Of a stretch of DNA of 64,000 nt, positions 24,788 through 38,077 are shown one piece after another. The notes under the pieces were generated by a model that was given only the letters and a program-made list of their open reading frames with translations, did no database searches and was not told the DNA's origin. The position numbers and the translations under genes are program-made. Each line of letters starts with the position of its first letter. The stretch's first letter is position 1. The DNA is from JBBPZA01 sp963728925 (GTDB lineage Bacteria; Actinomycetota; Thermoleophilia; Solirubrobacterales; Solirubrobacteraceae): NCBI GenBank assembly GCA_963728925.1, contig CAVSMB010000022.1, forward strand, positions 56,570-120,569. Direction: 5' to 3'.

Positions 24788-25663
24788 ATGCCTGACCCCC
24801 TCGTCCTGCTCGCCACCTGCGCCGAGCTGCCCGAGGGCGACGCGGACGAGCGCCTCCTGCCGCCGGCTCTCGCCGATCGCGGCGTCGAGGCCCGCTTCGC
24901 GGTCTGGGACGACCCGTCGGTCGACTGGGCGGCGGCCGCGGTCGTCGTCGTGCGCTCGACGTGGGACTACTGGAGTCGTCGCGAGGAGTTCCTCAGCTGG
25001 GCCCGGCGCGTCCCGCGGCTGCACAACCCGCTCGAGGTTCTGCGCTGGAACACCGACAAGCGCTATCTCGACGACCTCGCCGACGCCGGGCTGCCGGTCG
25101 TCCCGACGGCCTTCGTCGTCCCCGGCGGCCCGCGCCCGCCGCTCCACGGCGACGTTGTGGTCAAGCCGGCGATCTCGGCCGGGTCGCGCGACACCGGACG
25201 CTTCGCCGCCGGACAGCACGGCGAGGCCCACGACCACCTGAGCCGCCTCCAGGACGAAGGCCGCGTGGCGATGCTTCAGCCCTACCTGCGCTCCGTCGAC
25301 GAGCGCGGCGAGACCGCGCTGCTCTACCTGGGCGGCGCGTTCTCGCACGCCGTCCGCAAGGGGCCGATCCTCCGCGCCGGCGCGGCACCGCTGGCCCGTG
25401 AGGACGTTGTCGCCGGCCTGTTCGCGGCGGAGGACATCTCCGCACGCGAACCGAGCCCCGCCGAGCGCGCGGCGGGCGACGCCGTCGCCGCCGAGCTGCA
25501 CGGGCGCTTCGGCGAGGTCCTCTACGCCCGCGTCGACCTGGTGGACGACGCGGCCGGCGCGCCGCGCGTCCTCGAGGTCGAGCTGGCCGAGCCCTCGCTC
25601 TTCCTCGGTCACGCCGAGGGCGCGCCCGAGCGCTTCGCCGCCGAGATCGCGGCGCTGGTCTGA
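24788..25663 (+). CDS. ATP-grasp family protein
   Basis: This 291-residue protein shows the ATP-grasp ligase layout of the RimK/DcsG-like group: N-terminal VLLATCAELPEGDADE, the conserved RSTWDYWSRREEF, DVVVKPAISAGSRDTGRF in the ATP-binding lobe and RVLEVELAEPSLFLGHAEGA with the metal-binding Glu residues. Such enzymes join a carboxylate to an amine using ATP; substrates here are unknown. ATG 24788 gives the typical N-terminus. An in-frame GTG at 24755 that overlaps the nth stop is the alternative. Confidence 0.82.
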   Translation: MPDPLVLLATCAELPEGDADERLLPPALADRGVEARFAVWDDPSVDWAAAAVVVVRSTWDYWSRREEFLSWARRVPRLHNPLEVLRWNTDKRYLDDLADAGLPVVPTAFVVPGGPRPPLHGDVVVKPAISAGSRDTGRFAAGQHGEAHDHLSRLQDEGRVAMLQPYLRSVDERGETALLYLGGAFSHAVRKGPILRAGAAPLAREDVVAGLFAAEDISAREPSPAERAAGDAVAAELHGRFGEVLYARVDLVDDAAGAPRVLEVELAEPSLFLGHAEGAPERFAAEIAALV

Positions 25664-25702
25664 ACGCGCGGCCGCCGCGATCGCGCCGCGTCCCGTGAGC
25701 CC

Positions 25703-25732
25703 GAGACAGATCGCGCAGATCTGCCATACTCT
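25703..25732 (+). promoter_or_regulatory. Weak promoter candidate for dnaK
   Basis: GAGACA (25703-25708) and CATACT/TACTCT (25725-25732) are spaced 16-18 bases and lie about 80 bases before dnaK. The match to a sigma-70 promoter is only moderate. No copy of the inverted repeat found before clpB is present here. Confidence 0.3.
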
Positions 25733-25747
25733 CGCTGAGATTTCCTC

Positions 25748-25769
25748 CGCCGCCTCATGAGAAGCGGCG
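25748..25769 (+). promoter_or_regulatory. Hairpin in the presumed dnaK leader
   Basis: A 6-base GC stem (CGCCGC/GCGGCG) closes a 10-base loop that itself contains the palindrome CTCATGAG. It lies about 43 bases before the dnaK ATG, in the presumed 5' untranslated region. It may affect mRNA stability or be incidental. Confidence 0.25.
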
Positions 25770-25811
25770 CAAGCACCACGATACGCCAGCAAACGAAGGA
25801 GTTCCCACCAC

Positions 25812-27724
<1,913 letters not shown>

Positions 27725-27725
<1 letters not shown>

Positions 27726-28354
27726 TGACCGAGGACCCTCGGACCATCGAGGACTCGGCGCCCGAGGTCGCCGGCGAGACCGCGCACGTCGAGGTCTCGC
27801 CGGACGCCCCCGCGCCCGACGCCCCCCTTCCCGATCGCGGGGAGGGGGGCGACGAGCCGGCCGCCGATGCCTCCAAGGAGCCCGCGGGTGACGATGCCGC
27901 GCGGCCGCTCGAGGTGGACATCGACGAGCTGCTCGCCAAGGCGCGCGAGCGCGACGAGTACCTCGCGCTCGCCCAGCGGACGCGAGCCGACTTCGAGAAC
28001 TTCCGCAAGCGCAAGGCCCGCGAGGTGTCCGACGCCGAAGGGCGCGGGGTGGCCAAGCTCGTCAAGGAGCTGCTGCCCCCGCTCGACGCGCTCGAGCTCG
28101 CGCTCGAGCACCTGCCCGAGGAGGCCGCCGGCGGCCTTCGCCCGGTCCAGGCGCAGCTCGCCGCCGCGCTGGCCCGTGTCGGCGTCGAGAGCTTCTCGCC
28201 GCAGGGCGAGCCCTTCGACCCCAACGAGCACGAGGCGATGAGCGCACAGCCGATCGAGGGCGCCGAGCCGGGAACCGTCGGGAGCGTGTACCAGCGCGGC
28301 TACCGCGCCAACGGCACGATCCTGCGCCCCGCGCGCGTGGTCGTCGCGGAGTAG
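27725..28354 (+). CDS. grpE: Nucleotide exchange factor GrpE
   Basis: This 209-residue protein releases ADP from DnaK. Residues 1-65 are a long acidic, Pro-rich tail. The long dimer helix follows (DELLAKARERDEYLALAQRTRADFENFRKRK), and the C-terminal beta domain has FDPNEHEAMSAQ and VYQRGYRANGTILRPARVVVAE, the GrpE signature. ATG 27725 shares a base with the dnaK stop; a GTG one codon upstream (27722) is equally possible. Confidence 0.95.
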
Positions 28355-28359
28355 CCGTC

Positions 28360-29484
28360 ATGGCGGGGCGAAAGGACTACTACGGGGCGCTCGGGGTCAA
28401 GAAGGACGCGAGCCAGGACGAGATCAAGAAGGCCTACCGCAAGCTCGCCCGCAAGCACCACCCCGATCAGAACGCGGGCGACGCGAAGGCCGAGGAGCGC
28501 TTCAAGGAGATCTCCGAGGCCTACGACGTCCTCGGCGACAGCGACAAGCGCAAGCAGTACGACCGCGGGACGGGCCCGTTCGCCACCGGCCCGGGCCCGG
28601 GCGGCTTCGGCGGGGCCGGCGGCTTCGATCCCAGCGGCTTCGGCGGCAGCGTCTCGGACATCCTCTCCAACCTCTTCGGCAACGCGGGGCCGGGCGGCGG
28701 CCGCCGCGGCGCGCGCCAGCCGCGGGCCCAGCAGGGCCGCGACCTGGAGACCGAGGTCAGCATCACGTTCGACCAGGCCGTCGAGGGCGCGCAGATCCCC
28801 CTCCAGGTCCCGACGGCAGCGCCCTGTCCCACCTGTCACGGCACCGGCGCGAAGCCGGGCACGAGCCCGAAGATCTGCCCGGTGTGCAACGGCCGCGGGG
28901 TGGAGACCGAGGGCCAGGGCCTCTTCTCGATCGCCCAGCCGTGCTCGCGCTGCGGCGGCTCGGGCACCGTCATCGAAGACCCGTGCGGCACCTGCGACGG
29001 CGCCGGCGTGGTCAGGACGGTGAAGCGCTACCGGGTCAACATCCCGGCCGGCGTGCGCGACGGCAGCCGCATCCGGCTGGCCGGCAAGGGCGAGCCGGGT
29101 CTACGCGGCGGCGACCCTGGCGATCTCTACGTCGTGACGCACGTGGCCGAGTCGCCGGTGTTCAAGCGCAAGGGCGACAACCTCGAGGTCGAGGTGCCGA
29201 TCACCATCCCCGAGGCGATTCGCGGGGCGACGGTGGAGGTGCCCACCCTGAACGGCTCCAAGCGCCTGAAGATCGGCAGCGGCACCAAGCACGGGACCGT
29301 CCAGCGGTTGCGCCACGAGGGGCCGCCGAAGGTCGACGGCAAGGGCAAGGGCGACATCCACTACCGCTTCGTGATCGACGTCCCCGCCAAGCTCTCCAAG
29401 GAGCAGAAGGCGGCGGTGGACGGGCTCGCCGACGTCATGAACGGCGATCCGCGCGCGAAGCTCTTCGCCGGACGGGCCTCCTGA
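28360..29484 (+). CDS. dnaJ: Chaperone DnaJ (Hsp40)
   Basis: This 374-residue type I J-protein delivers substrates to DnaK and stimulates its ATPase. It has a J domain (about 5-70) with the HPD motif in KHHPDQN, a Gly/Phe-rich linker, and a zinc region with four repeats of the C-x2-C-x-G-x-G type (CPTCHGTG, CPVCNGRG, CSRCGGSG, CGTCDGAG). Two substrate-binding beta domains follow. It starts 5 bases after grpE and its stop overlaps the hspR start. Confidence 0.97.
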   Translation: MAGRKDYYGALGVKKDASQDEIKKAYRKLARKHHPDQNAGDAKAEERFKEISEAYDVLGDSDKRKQYDRGTGPFATGPGPGGFGGAGGFDPSGFGGSVSDILSNLFGNAGPGGGRRGARQPRAQQGRDLETEVSITFDQAVEGAQIPLQVPTAAPCPTCHGTGAKPGTSPKICPVCNGRGVETEGQGLFSIAQPCSRCGGSGTVIEDPCGTCDGAGVVRTVKRYRVNIPAGVRDGSRIRLAGKGEPGLRGGDPGDLYVVTHVAESPVFKRKGDNLEVEVPITIPEAIRGATVEVPTLNGSKRLKIGSGTKHGTVQRLRHEGPPKVDGKGKGDIHYRFVIDVPAKLSKEQKAAVDGLADVMNGDPRAKLFAGRAS

Positions 29485-29942
29485 TGGCCGCGCGGCGGAC
29501 GCGTACGACCGTGACGGTCTCCGAGGACCGCGGCGTGTTCATGATCTCCGTCGCCGCCGAGCTCGCCGAGATGCACCCGCAGACCCTGCGGATGTACGAG
29601 ACGCGCGGGCTGGTCACCCCGAAGCGCTCGCCCAAGGGAACGCGGCTCTACTCCCGCGGCGACGTCGAGCGCCTGCGGCGTATCCAGGAGATGACCGCGG
29701 AGCTGGGGATGAACCTCGCCGGCGTCGAGCGGGTCTTCGAGCTCGAGGAGCAGCTCGAGCGCATGGCCGGACAGGTGGAGGCGCTCGAGCGCCGCGCCGA
29801 GCGGATCCGCGAGGAGATGGAAGAGGAGCTCGAGCGGGTCCGCCGCTCCTTCAGGGCCGAGCTCGTCCCCTACGTGCAGGCCGGCTCGTCGCTTGTCCCC
29901 ACCCGTGACCTGCGTCGCGTCCAGCGGCCGCGGCCGAGTTGA
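29484..29942 (+). CDS. hspR: Heat-shock repressor HspR (MerR family)
   Basis: This 152-residue MerR-type winged-helix repressor is the usual autoregulator of actinobacterial dnaK operons and of clpB. The N-terminal DNA-binding part reads FMISVAAELAEMHPQTLRMYETRGLVTPKRS and GTRLYSRGDVERLRRIQ; a coiled-coil (about 85-125) follows. There are no effector-binding Cys residues. The ATG overlaps the dnaJ stop. The likely target is the inverted repeat 77 bases downstream, in front of clpB. Confidence 0.93.
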   Translation: MAARRTRTTVTVSEDRGVFMISVAAELAEMHPQTLRMYETRGLVTPKRSPKGTRLYSRGDVERLRRIQEMTAELGMNLAGVERVFELEEQLERMAGQVEALERRAERIREEMEEELERVRRSFRAELVPYVQAGSSLVPTRDLRRVQRPRPS

Positions 29943-30015
29943 TCGCCATCAGCCCCGCGGCCTCCACCCGTCCCGCGCCGAGTCGATCTTCCCGCCCTGG
30001 AAACGGCTCGCTCGG

Positions 30016-30047
30016 TTGAAGATCTTAGTGACTTCGACTAAGATCTT
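30016..30047 (+). promoter_or_regulatory. clpB promoter with HAIR-like HspR operator
   Basis: A perfect inverted repeat, AAGATCTTAGT (30019-30029), 7 bases, ACTAAGATCTT (30037-30047), resembles the HspR box CTTGAGT-N7-ACTCAAG in spacing and core but with a different base pattern. Laid over it is a sigma-70-like promoter: TTGAAG (30016-30021), 17-base spacer, TAAGAT (30039-30044). The predicted start of transcription (about 30051-30054) falls at the clpB ATG (30054), so the mRNA should be leaderless. A bound repressor would cover the spacer and the -10. Confidence 0.8.
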
Positions 30048-30053
30048 TCGCAC

Positions 30054-32609
<2,556 letters not shown>

Positions 32610-32629
32610 GCCGGCCGCCGGCCGCTCAG

Positions 32630-32659
32630 AAACCCTAGGGGCCCTCCCCGTAGCGACCG
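32630..32659 (+). promoter_or_regulatory. Shared bipartite upstream element, copy 1
   Basis: AAACCCTAGGG, 9 bases, GTAGCGACCG. The same two blocks with the same 9-base gap occur at 34205-34234 and 40982-41011, each before a gene for an exported protein. This copy ends 104 bases before the ATG at 32764. The AAC...CGTA arrangement resembles an alternative-sigma promoter, but an activator site is equally possible. Confidence 0.7.
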
Positions 32660-32763
32660 CACGCCGGGTGCGTCGATGATGCTGCGACCACCGGACTGAA
32701 GGACAGCGGGGCGTTCACCAGGCCCCGCCGCCCTCACCAGGCTTCGCCGCCGAGGAGGTCGTC

Positions 32764-34077
32764 ATGAGGCGCTTCACTGTGCGCCGCGCGGGTGTGCGCG
32801 CCCGCGCGACGGTTGCGGTCGCACTTGCACTCGCCGGGCTGTGCTCCTCGGCTGCCGCCGCTTCGGAAGCCCCCTCCGGCCCCCCGAAGCTCTACGTCGC
32901 GCTGGGCGACTCGCTGACGCAGTGCTGCAGCCCGACCCAGCAGCGCTATCCCGAGCGCTTCCTCGACATCCTGCAGCGACGCGGAACCGCCGACGCTCTC
33001 GAGAACGTCGGGAAGGGCGGCGAGACGAGCACGAGCATCCTGGCGACCCAGCTGCCTCGCGCCGTGCAGATCATCGACGACCCGGGGACCGATACGTCCG
33101 TCGTCACCTTGGACATCGGGCTCAACGACCTGCTGCTGAACACCATCTGCGCGCCGCAGTCGCCGCGCTTCTCGCTCGGTGCCTGCCTCCCGGCCCTCGA
33201 GAGGTTCTCCGAGAACTACGCGTTCGTGCTCGATGCGCTCGACCGGGCGCTCGGGCGCGACCCCGGAGCGGAGCAGGTCATCGTCCTGGGCTACTACAAC
33301 CCGTGGGCGGGCCGCCCGCTCCACGAGGTGCTCGCCGCCAACTCGGCGCTCGCGCAGCTCGGCTCCGACGGCAAGGTGGACTGCGCGGGCCGTGGCGCCG
33401 AGCTCGGGCTCGACGATCGCGTGACCTGCGTCGCCGCGCTCCGCGGGATCAGGACAGCGGACGTCTATCCGGCGTACCTCGGCAAGGTCGTGCAGTGGCT
33501 TCCCGACGGCCTACACCCGAACGACGCGGGCCACGCGGTCATCGCCGCCGCGTTCTCCGAGGTCCTCGGCCCTCCCGGCACCCGGACGGCACCGGCGCTC
33601 GTCGTGCCGCGCACCATCCGCGTCGACGCGGCATCGCCACGCGGCGAGGCCGTCACCTACGACGTCACCGCCGTCGACGACCGGGACGCTCGGCCTGCGG
33701 TCCGGTGCACCCCCCGGTCCGGCGCGGTGTTCGGGGTCGGGTCGACGGCGGTCCGCTGCACTGCGGTCGACGGCAACGGCAATATCGCCAGGGCCAGGTT
33801 CGAGGTGGCGGTGCGCGGGGCGGGGGCGCAGCTTCGGCGGCTCGTGGATCGGCTGGACGGCGCCGGTCTACCCGCACTGGTTGCGCGGCGCCTGAGGTCG
33901 GACCTCGGTATGACCTCCGCCACGGTGGCCAGGCAGGTCGACGCGCGCGCCCGACAGCTGCTCTCGCGCTTCATCGCCGCCGTGCGCCGCGAAGCGGGGA
34001 GCGCCATCACGCCCGCTGTGGCGACGGACCTGATCACGCGGGCGAGCCGGATCCGCGCGGTGCTTGCGCGACGGTAG
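32764..34077 (+). CDS. Secreted SGNH/GDSL esterase with HYR and FIMAH-like domains
   Basis: This 437-residue exported protein has a signal peptide (about 14-33) and an SGNH hydrolase domain with the block I Ser50 in VALGDSLTQCC, block III LDIGLNDLLL and block V Asp248/His251 in LPDGLHPNDAGH. An HYR-type beta domain follows (about 285-360, TYDVTAVDDRDARPAVRCTP...RCTAVDGNGNIARARFEV). The C-terminal helical domain (about 365-435, LVDRLDGAGLP...FIAAVRREAG...ITRASRIRAVL) looks like FIMAH. Substrate unknown; probably a surface ester. Its close paralogue is at 42448-43728. GGAGG precedes the ATG. Confidence 0.85.
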   Translation: MRRFTVRRAGVRARATVAVALALAGLCSSAAAASEAPSGPPKLYVALGDSLTQCCSPTQQRYPERFLDILQRRGTADALENVGKGGETSTSILATQLPRAVQIIDDPGTDTSVVTLDIGLNDLLLNTICAPQSPRFSLGACLPALERFSENYAFVLDALDRALGRDPGAEQVIVLGYYNPWAGRPLHEVLAANSALAQLGSDGKVDCAGRGAELGLDDRVTCVAALRGIRTADVYPAYLGKVVQWLPDGLHPNDAGHAVIAAAFSEVLGPPGTRTAPALVVPRTIRVDAASPRGEAVTYDVTAVDDRDARPAVRCTPRSGAVFGVGSTAVRCTAVDGNGNIARARFEVAVRGAGAQLRRLVDRLDGAGLPALVARRLRSDLGMTSATVARQVDARARQLLSRFIAAVRREAGSAITPAVATDLITRASRIRAVLARR

Positions 34078-34204
34078 GCCGCCCGCGGCCCCCCATCCCA
34101 CCGCGGCCGAGCATCTCCTCGATGCGATGCCCGGCGAACGCGGCGCCAGGGGCCAACTCGGCCATCTGGCGGTTATACCTCCTCGCCTGGCCGCGAGGCG
34201 AGGC

Positions 34205-34234
34205 AAACCCCAGGGTCCAACCCTGTAGCGAGCC
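34205..34234 (+). promoter_or_regulatory. Shared bipartite upstream element, copy 2
   Basis: AAACCCCAGGG, 9 bases, GTAGCGAGCC: the most diverged of the three copies (two substitutions in the first 25 conserved positions plus one in the last block), 59 bases before the RTX-type gene. Spacing is identical to the other copies. Confidence 0.6.
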
Positions 34235-34293
34235 TCAGCGCAGCGTGAGAGCATCGGCGGTGTTCTCGCGTCAGCGAGCACCTGTTCGAAGGG

Positions 34294-35788
34294 ATGGTGG
34301 CTTCGGTGAGGACATCGACGCGAACGGTTGTGGGTCCGGCCTTCGCGCTGGCGGCACTCACGTGCGTGCTGGACGCGACGACGTCAATGGCGCCGCCCGC
34401 GCACGCGGCGAAGGTCGCCTTCGGCCTGACCGCCGGCGAGGGCGCGGAGGACCAGGTCATGTTCAGGGCGGCGCCGGGCGAGCGCAACCGCGTCCGGGTG
34501 CGGCGGACCGAGGCAAGAACCGTATGACGATCGTCGATACGGGCGTGCGGCGCATCGAGGTCGAGCGCGCGGACTTCCCGACCTGCCGCAGCGGCGGGGC
34601 ACGGCGGGTCGTCTGCCGGCTTGCCAACGTCGTGGTCCTCGCGGGCGACCGCGATGACACCGTGACTTTCGTGGGCAAGAGCGATTCCGTGGATCCTTCG
34701 GTCGCCGGTCCACTTCAGGTCCTCGAGCTGCTCGCCCGGCGCGAGGACGCACGCGCGAACGGCGCGCTTCCCGAGGCGACGGACGTCGCGGGCGGTCCCG
34801 GCGACGACGTGATCGTCGGATCCGACGGCGACGACATCATCACCCCCGGCCCGGGTCGCGATCGCATCGATACGGGCGTGGGCGACGACGTGGTCGTCGA
34901 CACGCCGGATGGCGCGGACGACTCGATCCGGGCCGGCGCCGGGCTCGACGGCCTCGAGTTCACCTTCGCCAAAGGCCGGCGCGTCAAGGTGGACCTGGCC
35001 ACACGCACCGTGCGAGCGGCGGGTGAGCGTGATCGCGTCCGGGGCTTCGAGAACGTGAGCGGCGGGCCCGGTGACGACACCCTGCTCGGGGATGACAAGG
35101 GCAATGCTCTGGCCGGCAGCGGCGGCGCCGACGTGATCGACGGTCGCGGCGGAAACGACCTGGTGGCCGGGGGCCAGTTCCTGTTCAGGTCCGGTCTGGA
35201 CTCGTCGTCGAACCGGCTCGAGGGCGGCCCGGGCGACGACCTGGTCAGCGCCCGGACCCGCAATCGCACGGGGAAGAGCGAGGTCGGTTGCGGAGCCGGT
35301 ACTGACCGCGTTCTCAGCGACGTCAGGGACAGGGTCGTGGGCTGCGAGCTCGCCGCCTTCGAGGTGATCGACGCCGATCCGTCGCCCTTCGAGGTGCCTG
35401 GTGCGTTCCGCGGCGCCCAGATGCGCATCGCTCCCGTTTCCCGCGCGGCCGATGGGGCTCCGACCTTCGAGGTCCCCTGTCCGCAACGGGTCGCTTCGCG
35501 CGGCCGGTCGCCGGGTGCACTGGGACGCTCGCGCTCGAGGCCCCGCCGGTCACGCGCGCCGGCGGGCCGCCGGAGCGCTTCGGCACCGGCAGCTTCACGC
35601 TCGCGCGCGGCACCATCCAGAACGTCGCCATGGCCCTGACCCCGGCCGGCAAGGCCGCTCTGGCCGCCGGCTCGCCGGTCGCCCTGCACGTCATCGCAAG
35701 CCTCGCGATCCAGCCGGGCGGCGGCTCCCTGTTTCCGAGCGCCCAGAAGGTCGACTTCGGCTGGCAGCAGCAGCCGCTCGGCGGCTAG
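34294..35788 (+). pseudogene. Secreted RTX-type calcium-binding protein, two single-base frameshifts
   Basis: The protein is spread over three frames. Part 1 (ATG 34294 to about 34505) gives a signal peptide ending PPAHAAKVAFGL. Part 2 (about 34505-35490) holds the RTX nonapeptide-like calcium repeats GGPGDDVIVGSDGDDIITPG, GGPGDDTLLGDDKGN and GRGGNDLVAGG. Part 3 (about 35490 to stop 35788) gives the C-terminal domain FARPVAGCTGTLALEAP ... DFGWQQQPLGG. One extra G near 34500 and one in the GGG run at 35488-35490 would join all parts into about 498 residues. It is probably exported and calcium-stabilised. Copy 2 of the shared element lies upstream. Confidence 0.75.
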
Positions 35789-35797
35789 CCGACCTGC

Positions 35798-37801
35798 TCA
35801 ACGGGCGCGGTAGCCCAGCGGCCGCAGGCCGTCGAGCGAGCTCGCGACGGCGCCCTCGGCGCGGCCGACGTCGCCCGTGGCCGCCGCCCACCCGGCGGTG
35901 TCCTGCGCGCGCGCGGCAGCGGCAAGCCGCAGGTGGGCGGCGCGCGCGCGGGCCAGGGCCGCGACCACGGCGGCGTGCGCCGCCGCCTCCTGCGGGCTGA
36001 CGCGAAGGCCGCTCAGCGAGCGGCGGGCCGCCTTGTAGCCGCCGGCCAGGTCCTCCGCGGCTTCGGCCTGGATCGTCGCGTCGGGAGCGAAGCGGATCCG
36101 GTCGCGCGAACGCTCCCGTACGCGGTTGAGCTCGCCCATCGCCGTCTTGACGCGACGAGCGTACGGGGTCCGTGGCGCCAACGGGAAGCCGCGACCGCCC
36201 AGGACGCGAAGGGTGGCCGCGGCGCGACCGCAGTCCGCCGGCGCGGCGGTAGGGCCGCTGCAGGCGACGGTCGCCACCCCCGAGCTCGCAGGAACCGCGT
36301 ACACGGTGAGGACACCGTCCATCCCCCGCACCCGCAGGCCGTTGTACCGGAATGCCTGCAGCGCACCGAGCGCGACACGATCGGGTTTGCCCGGCCGGCG
36401 CCGCAGGCGCGCGAGCAGCTCCGCGGGGAGCAGCGTGGCGTTCGGGGCGTCCGCACGGCCGGCGACCAGCAAGGTCCCTCGCGGCGCGGGTGGCTCCGCC
36501 GCCACGCGCCCGGCGAGCCGGAGGCCCGGCACGCGGGCCCGCGGCGTCGAGCGCCACCGCGCGGGCACCTCGAGCGCGACGCGCGGGGAGCGCAGGGGCC
36601 GGGTCGCCGCCGCCGGCGCGGCCCCGCGCGCGGGGTCATCGTCGTGGGCCGCCGCGCGGCCCACGGCGAACGCGCCGCCTGCGGCGGCGACGACGCCGAG
36701 ACCGGCGATGGCGAGCGCACGCCCGGGCACGCGACGCCGAGCCGGCACCCTCGGGGTGCCGGGCGGCACCGCGTCGCGCCGTGCCGTCGCGTCGCCCGTT
36801 CCGCCGGGCGGCGTCGCGTCGCGCAGCGCTGCCGCCCCGCTCCCCTCCGGTGGCACCGCACCGGGGCGCGCCGTCGCCGCGCCCCCCCACGGCGACGCCG
36901 GTCCGGGCGAGCGCGTCAGCGGGACTCGCGTCTCGTCGTCGGGGCCCGGACGCGACGGCGAGTCCCCGCGCACGTCGACGGCCGGCAGCGCGAGCGCGCT
37001 CGCCGCCTCGGCGGCCAGCGCGCCCGCCGTGCGCTGGCGACCGGCGGGATCCTTGCTCATCGCACGCATCACGACGGCATCCAGCGCCGGCGGCAACCCC
37101 GGGAGCGCCGCGCTCGGCGACGGCGGAGGCTCCTGGAGGTGGGCGTAGATGACCGCCGCCTCCGAATCGCGCGGGAAGGGGACCTGGCCGCACAGGCACT
37201 CGTAGAGCACCGCGCCCATGGCGTAGATGTCGCCGGCCGGGCTCGAGCGCTCGCCCCGGATCAGCTCGGGCGCGGTGTAGTTCAGCGTGCCGACGAACTG
37301 CCCGGTGCCGGTCAGGCTGTCGGCTCCGGGCCCCTTGGTCAGTCCGAAGTCGGCGAGGTAGGCGTGATCGCGGCTCGCCACGAGGACGTTCTGCGGCTTT
37401 ATGTCGCGGTGGGTGAGCCCGGCGTCGTGGGCGACGTCGAGCGCGTCGGCCACCTGTCCGAGGATCAGCAGCGCGCGGCGCTCGTCGAGGGCGCCGCGCC
37501 GGATCAGGCGCTTGAGGTCCGGGCCCCTGACCAGTCGCATGGCAAGGAACAGGCCATCCGGGCTCTCCCCGGCCTCGTAGACCGGGATGATGTGGGGATG
37601 GTCGAGGCCGGCCTGGGTTCGACCCTCGCGGCGGAAGCGCATGCGGAAGGCCGGGTCGTCGCTCAGTTCCGGCGCGAGCAGCTTCAGGGCGACCGTGCGA
37701 TCGAGTGAGAGCTGGGTCGCCTCGTAGACGACTCCCATCCCGCCCTGGCCGACGACGCCCTCCACCCGGTAGCCGGCAATCGTGGTCCCGGGCGCGAGCA
37801 C
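35798..37801 (-). CDS. Membrane Ser/Thr protein kinase (PknB-like) with exported C-terminal domain
   Basis: This 667-residue Hanks-type kinase starts at GTG 37801. The cytoplasmic kinase domain (about 10-270) has GQGGMGVVYEA, Lys40, HRDIKPQN with Asp133, DFG at 151-153 and GTLNYTAPELI. A Pro/Ala/Thr-rich linker (about 275-345) leads to one membrane helix near residue 355 (ALAIAGLGVVAAAGGAFAVG). The outer part, about 300 residues, has no PASTA repeats; it holds a beta-rich domain (VALEVPARWRS, TLLVAGRADAPNATLLP) and a helical end. It may sense an envelope signal. The small membrane protein gene precedes it by 9 bases. Confidence 0.85.
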   Translation of the reverse strand: MLAPGTTIAGYRVEGVVGQGGMGVVYEATQLSLDRTVALKLLAPELSDDPAFRMRFRREGRTQAGLDHPHIIPVYEAGESPDGLFLAMRLVRGPDLKRLIRRGALDERRALLILGQVADALDVAHDAGLTHRDIKPQNVLVASRDHAYLADFGLTKGPGADSLTGTGQFVGTLNYTAPELIRGERSSPAGDIYAMGAVLYECLCGQVPFPRDSEAAVIYAHLQEPPPSPSAALPGLPPALDAVVMRAMSKDPAGRQRTAGALAAEAASALALPAVDVRGDSPSRPGPDDETRVPLTRSPGPASPWGGAATARPGAVPPEGSGAAALRDATPPGGTGDATARRDAVPPGTPRVPARRRVPGRALAIAGLGVVAAAGGAFAVGRAAAHDDDPARGAAPAAATRPLRSPRVALEVPARWRSTPRARVPGLRLAGRVAAEPPAPRGTLLVAGRADAPNATLLPAELLARLRRRPGKPDRVALGALQAFRYNGLRVRGMDGVLTVYAVPASSGVATVACSGPTAAPADCGRAAATLRVLGGRGFPLAPRTPYARRVKTAMGELNRVRERSRDRIRFAPDATIQAEAAEDLAGGYKAARRSLSGLRVSPQEAAAHAAVVAALARARAAHLRLAAAARAQDTAGWAAATGDVGRAEGAVASSLDGLRPLGYRAR

Positions 37802-37810
37802 GGCGCCGCC

Positions 37811-38041
37811 TCAGCCGCCTCGCAGCTCGGGCAGCGCCCCGACGGGCTGGAGTTGCGGCACCCGCAGGAACTCGGGCGCAGCCACCGTCCGCGGTCCGCT
37901 CGTCGTCCGTGTCGCCGCGCTCGGCGCCGCCGTCGAGCCGCCCGTCGAGCCGCCCGTCGCGCGCCCGAGCGCGTAGGCACCTGCTGCGAGGGCTACGAAC
38001 GCCAGGACGGCGACGAGCAGCCGCGGCGCGGTCAGGACCAC
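37811..38041 (-). CDS. Small single-pass membrane protein upstream of the kinase
   Basis: This 76-residue product has one hydrophobic segment (residues 8-27, LLVAVLAFVALAAGAYALGR), followed by a Gly/Ser/Thr repeat (GGSTGGST) and a Pro-rich tail VPQLQPVGALPELRGG. Its membrane segment and the following GR resemble the kinase's own membrane segment, so it could be a truncated kinase-type anchor or a partner. It is on the same strand, 9 bases before the kinase start. Real but unassigned. Confidence 0.6.
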   Translation of the reverse strand: MVLTAPRLLVAVLAFVALAAGAYALGRATGGSTGGSTAAPSAATRTTSGPRTVAAPEFLRVPQLQPVGALPELRGG

Positions 38042-38077
38042 GAGGCCAACGCTATCCGCCCGCGACGGCCACGTGTA

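Noticed and set aside
28560..28740. Gly/Phe-rich low-complexity region as a repeat element
   Set aside because: It is the normal G/F linker of DnaJ.
29943..30015. Rho-independent terminator after hspR
   Set aside because: No stem followed by a T run was found; no convincing terminator of this kind was seen anywhere in the window.
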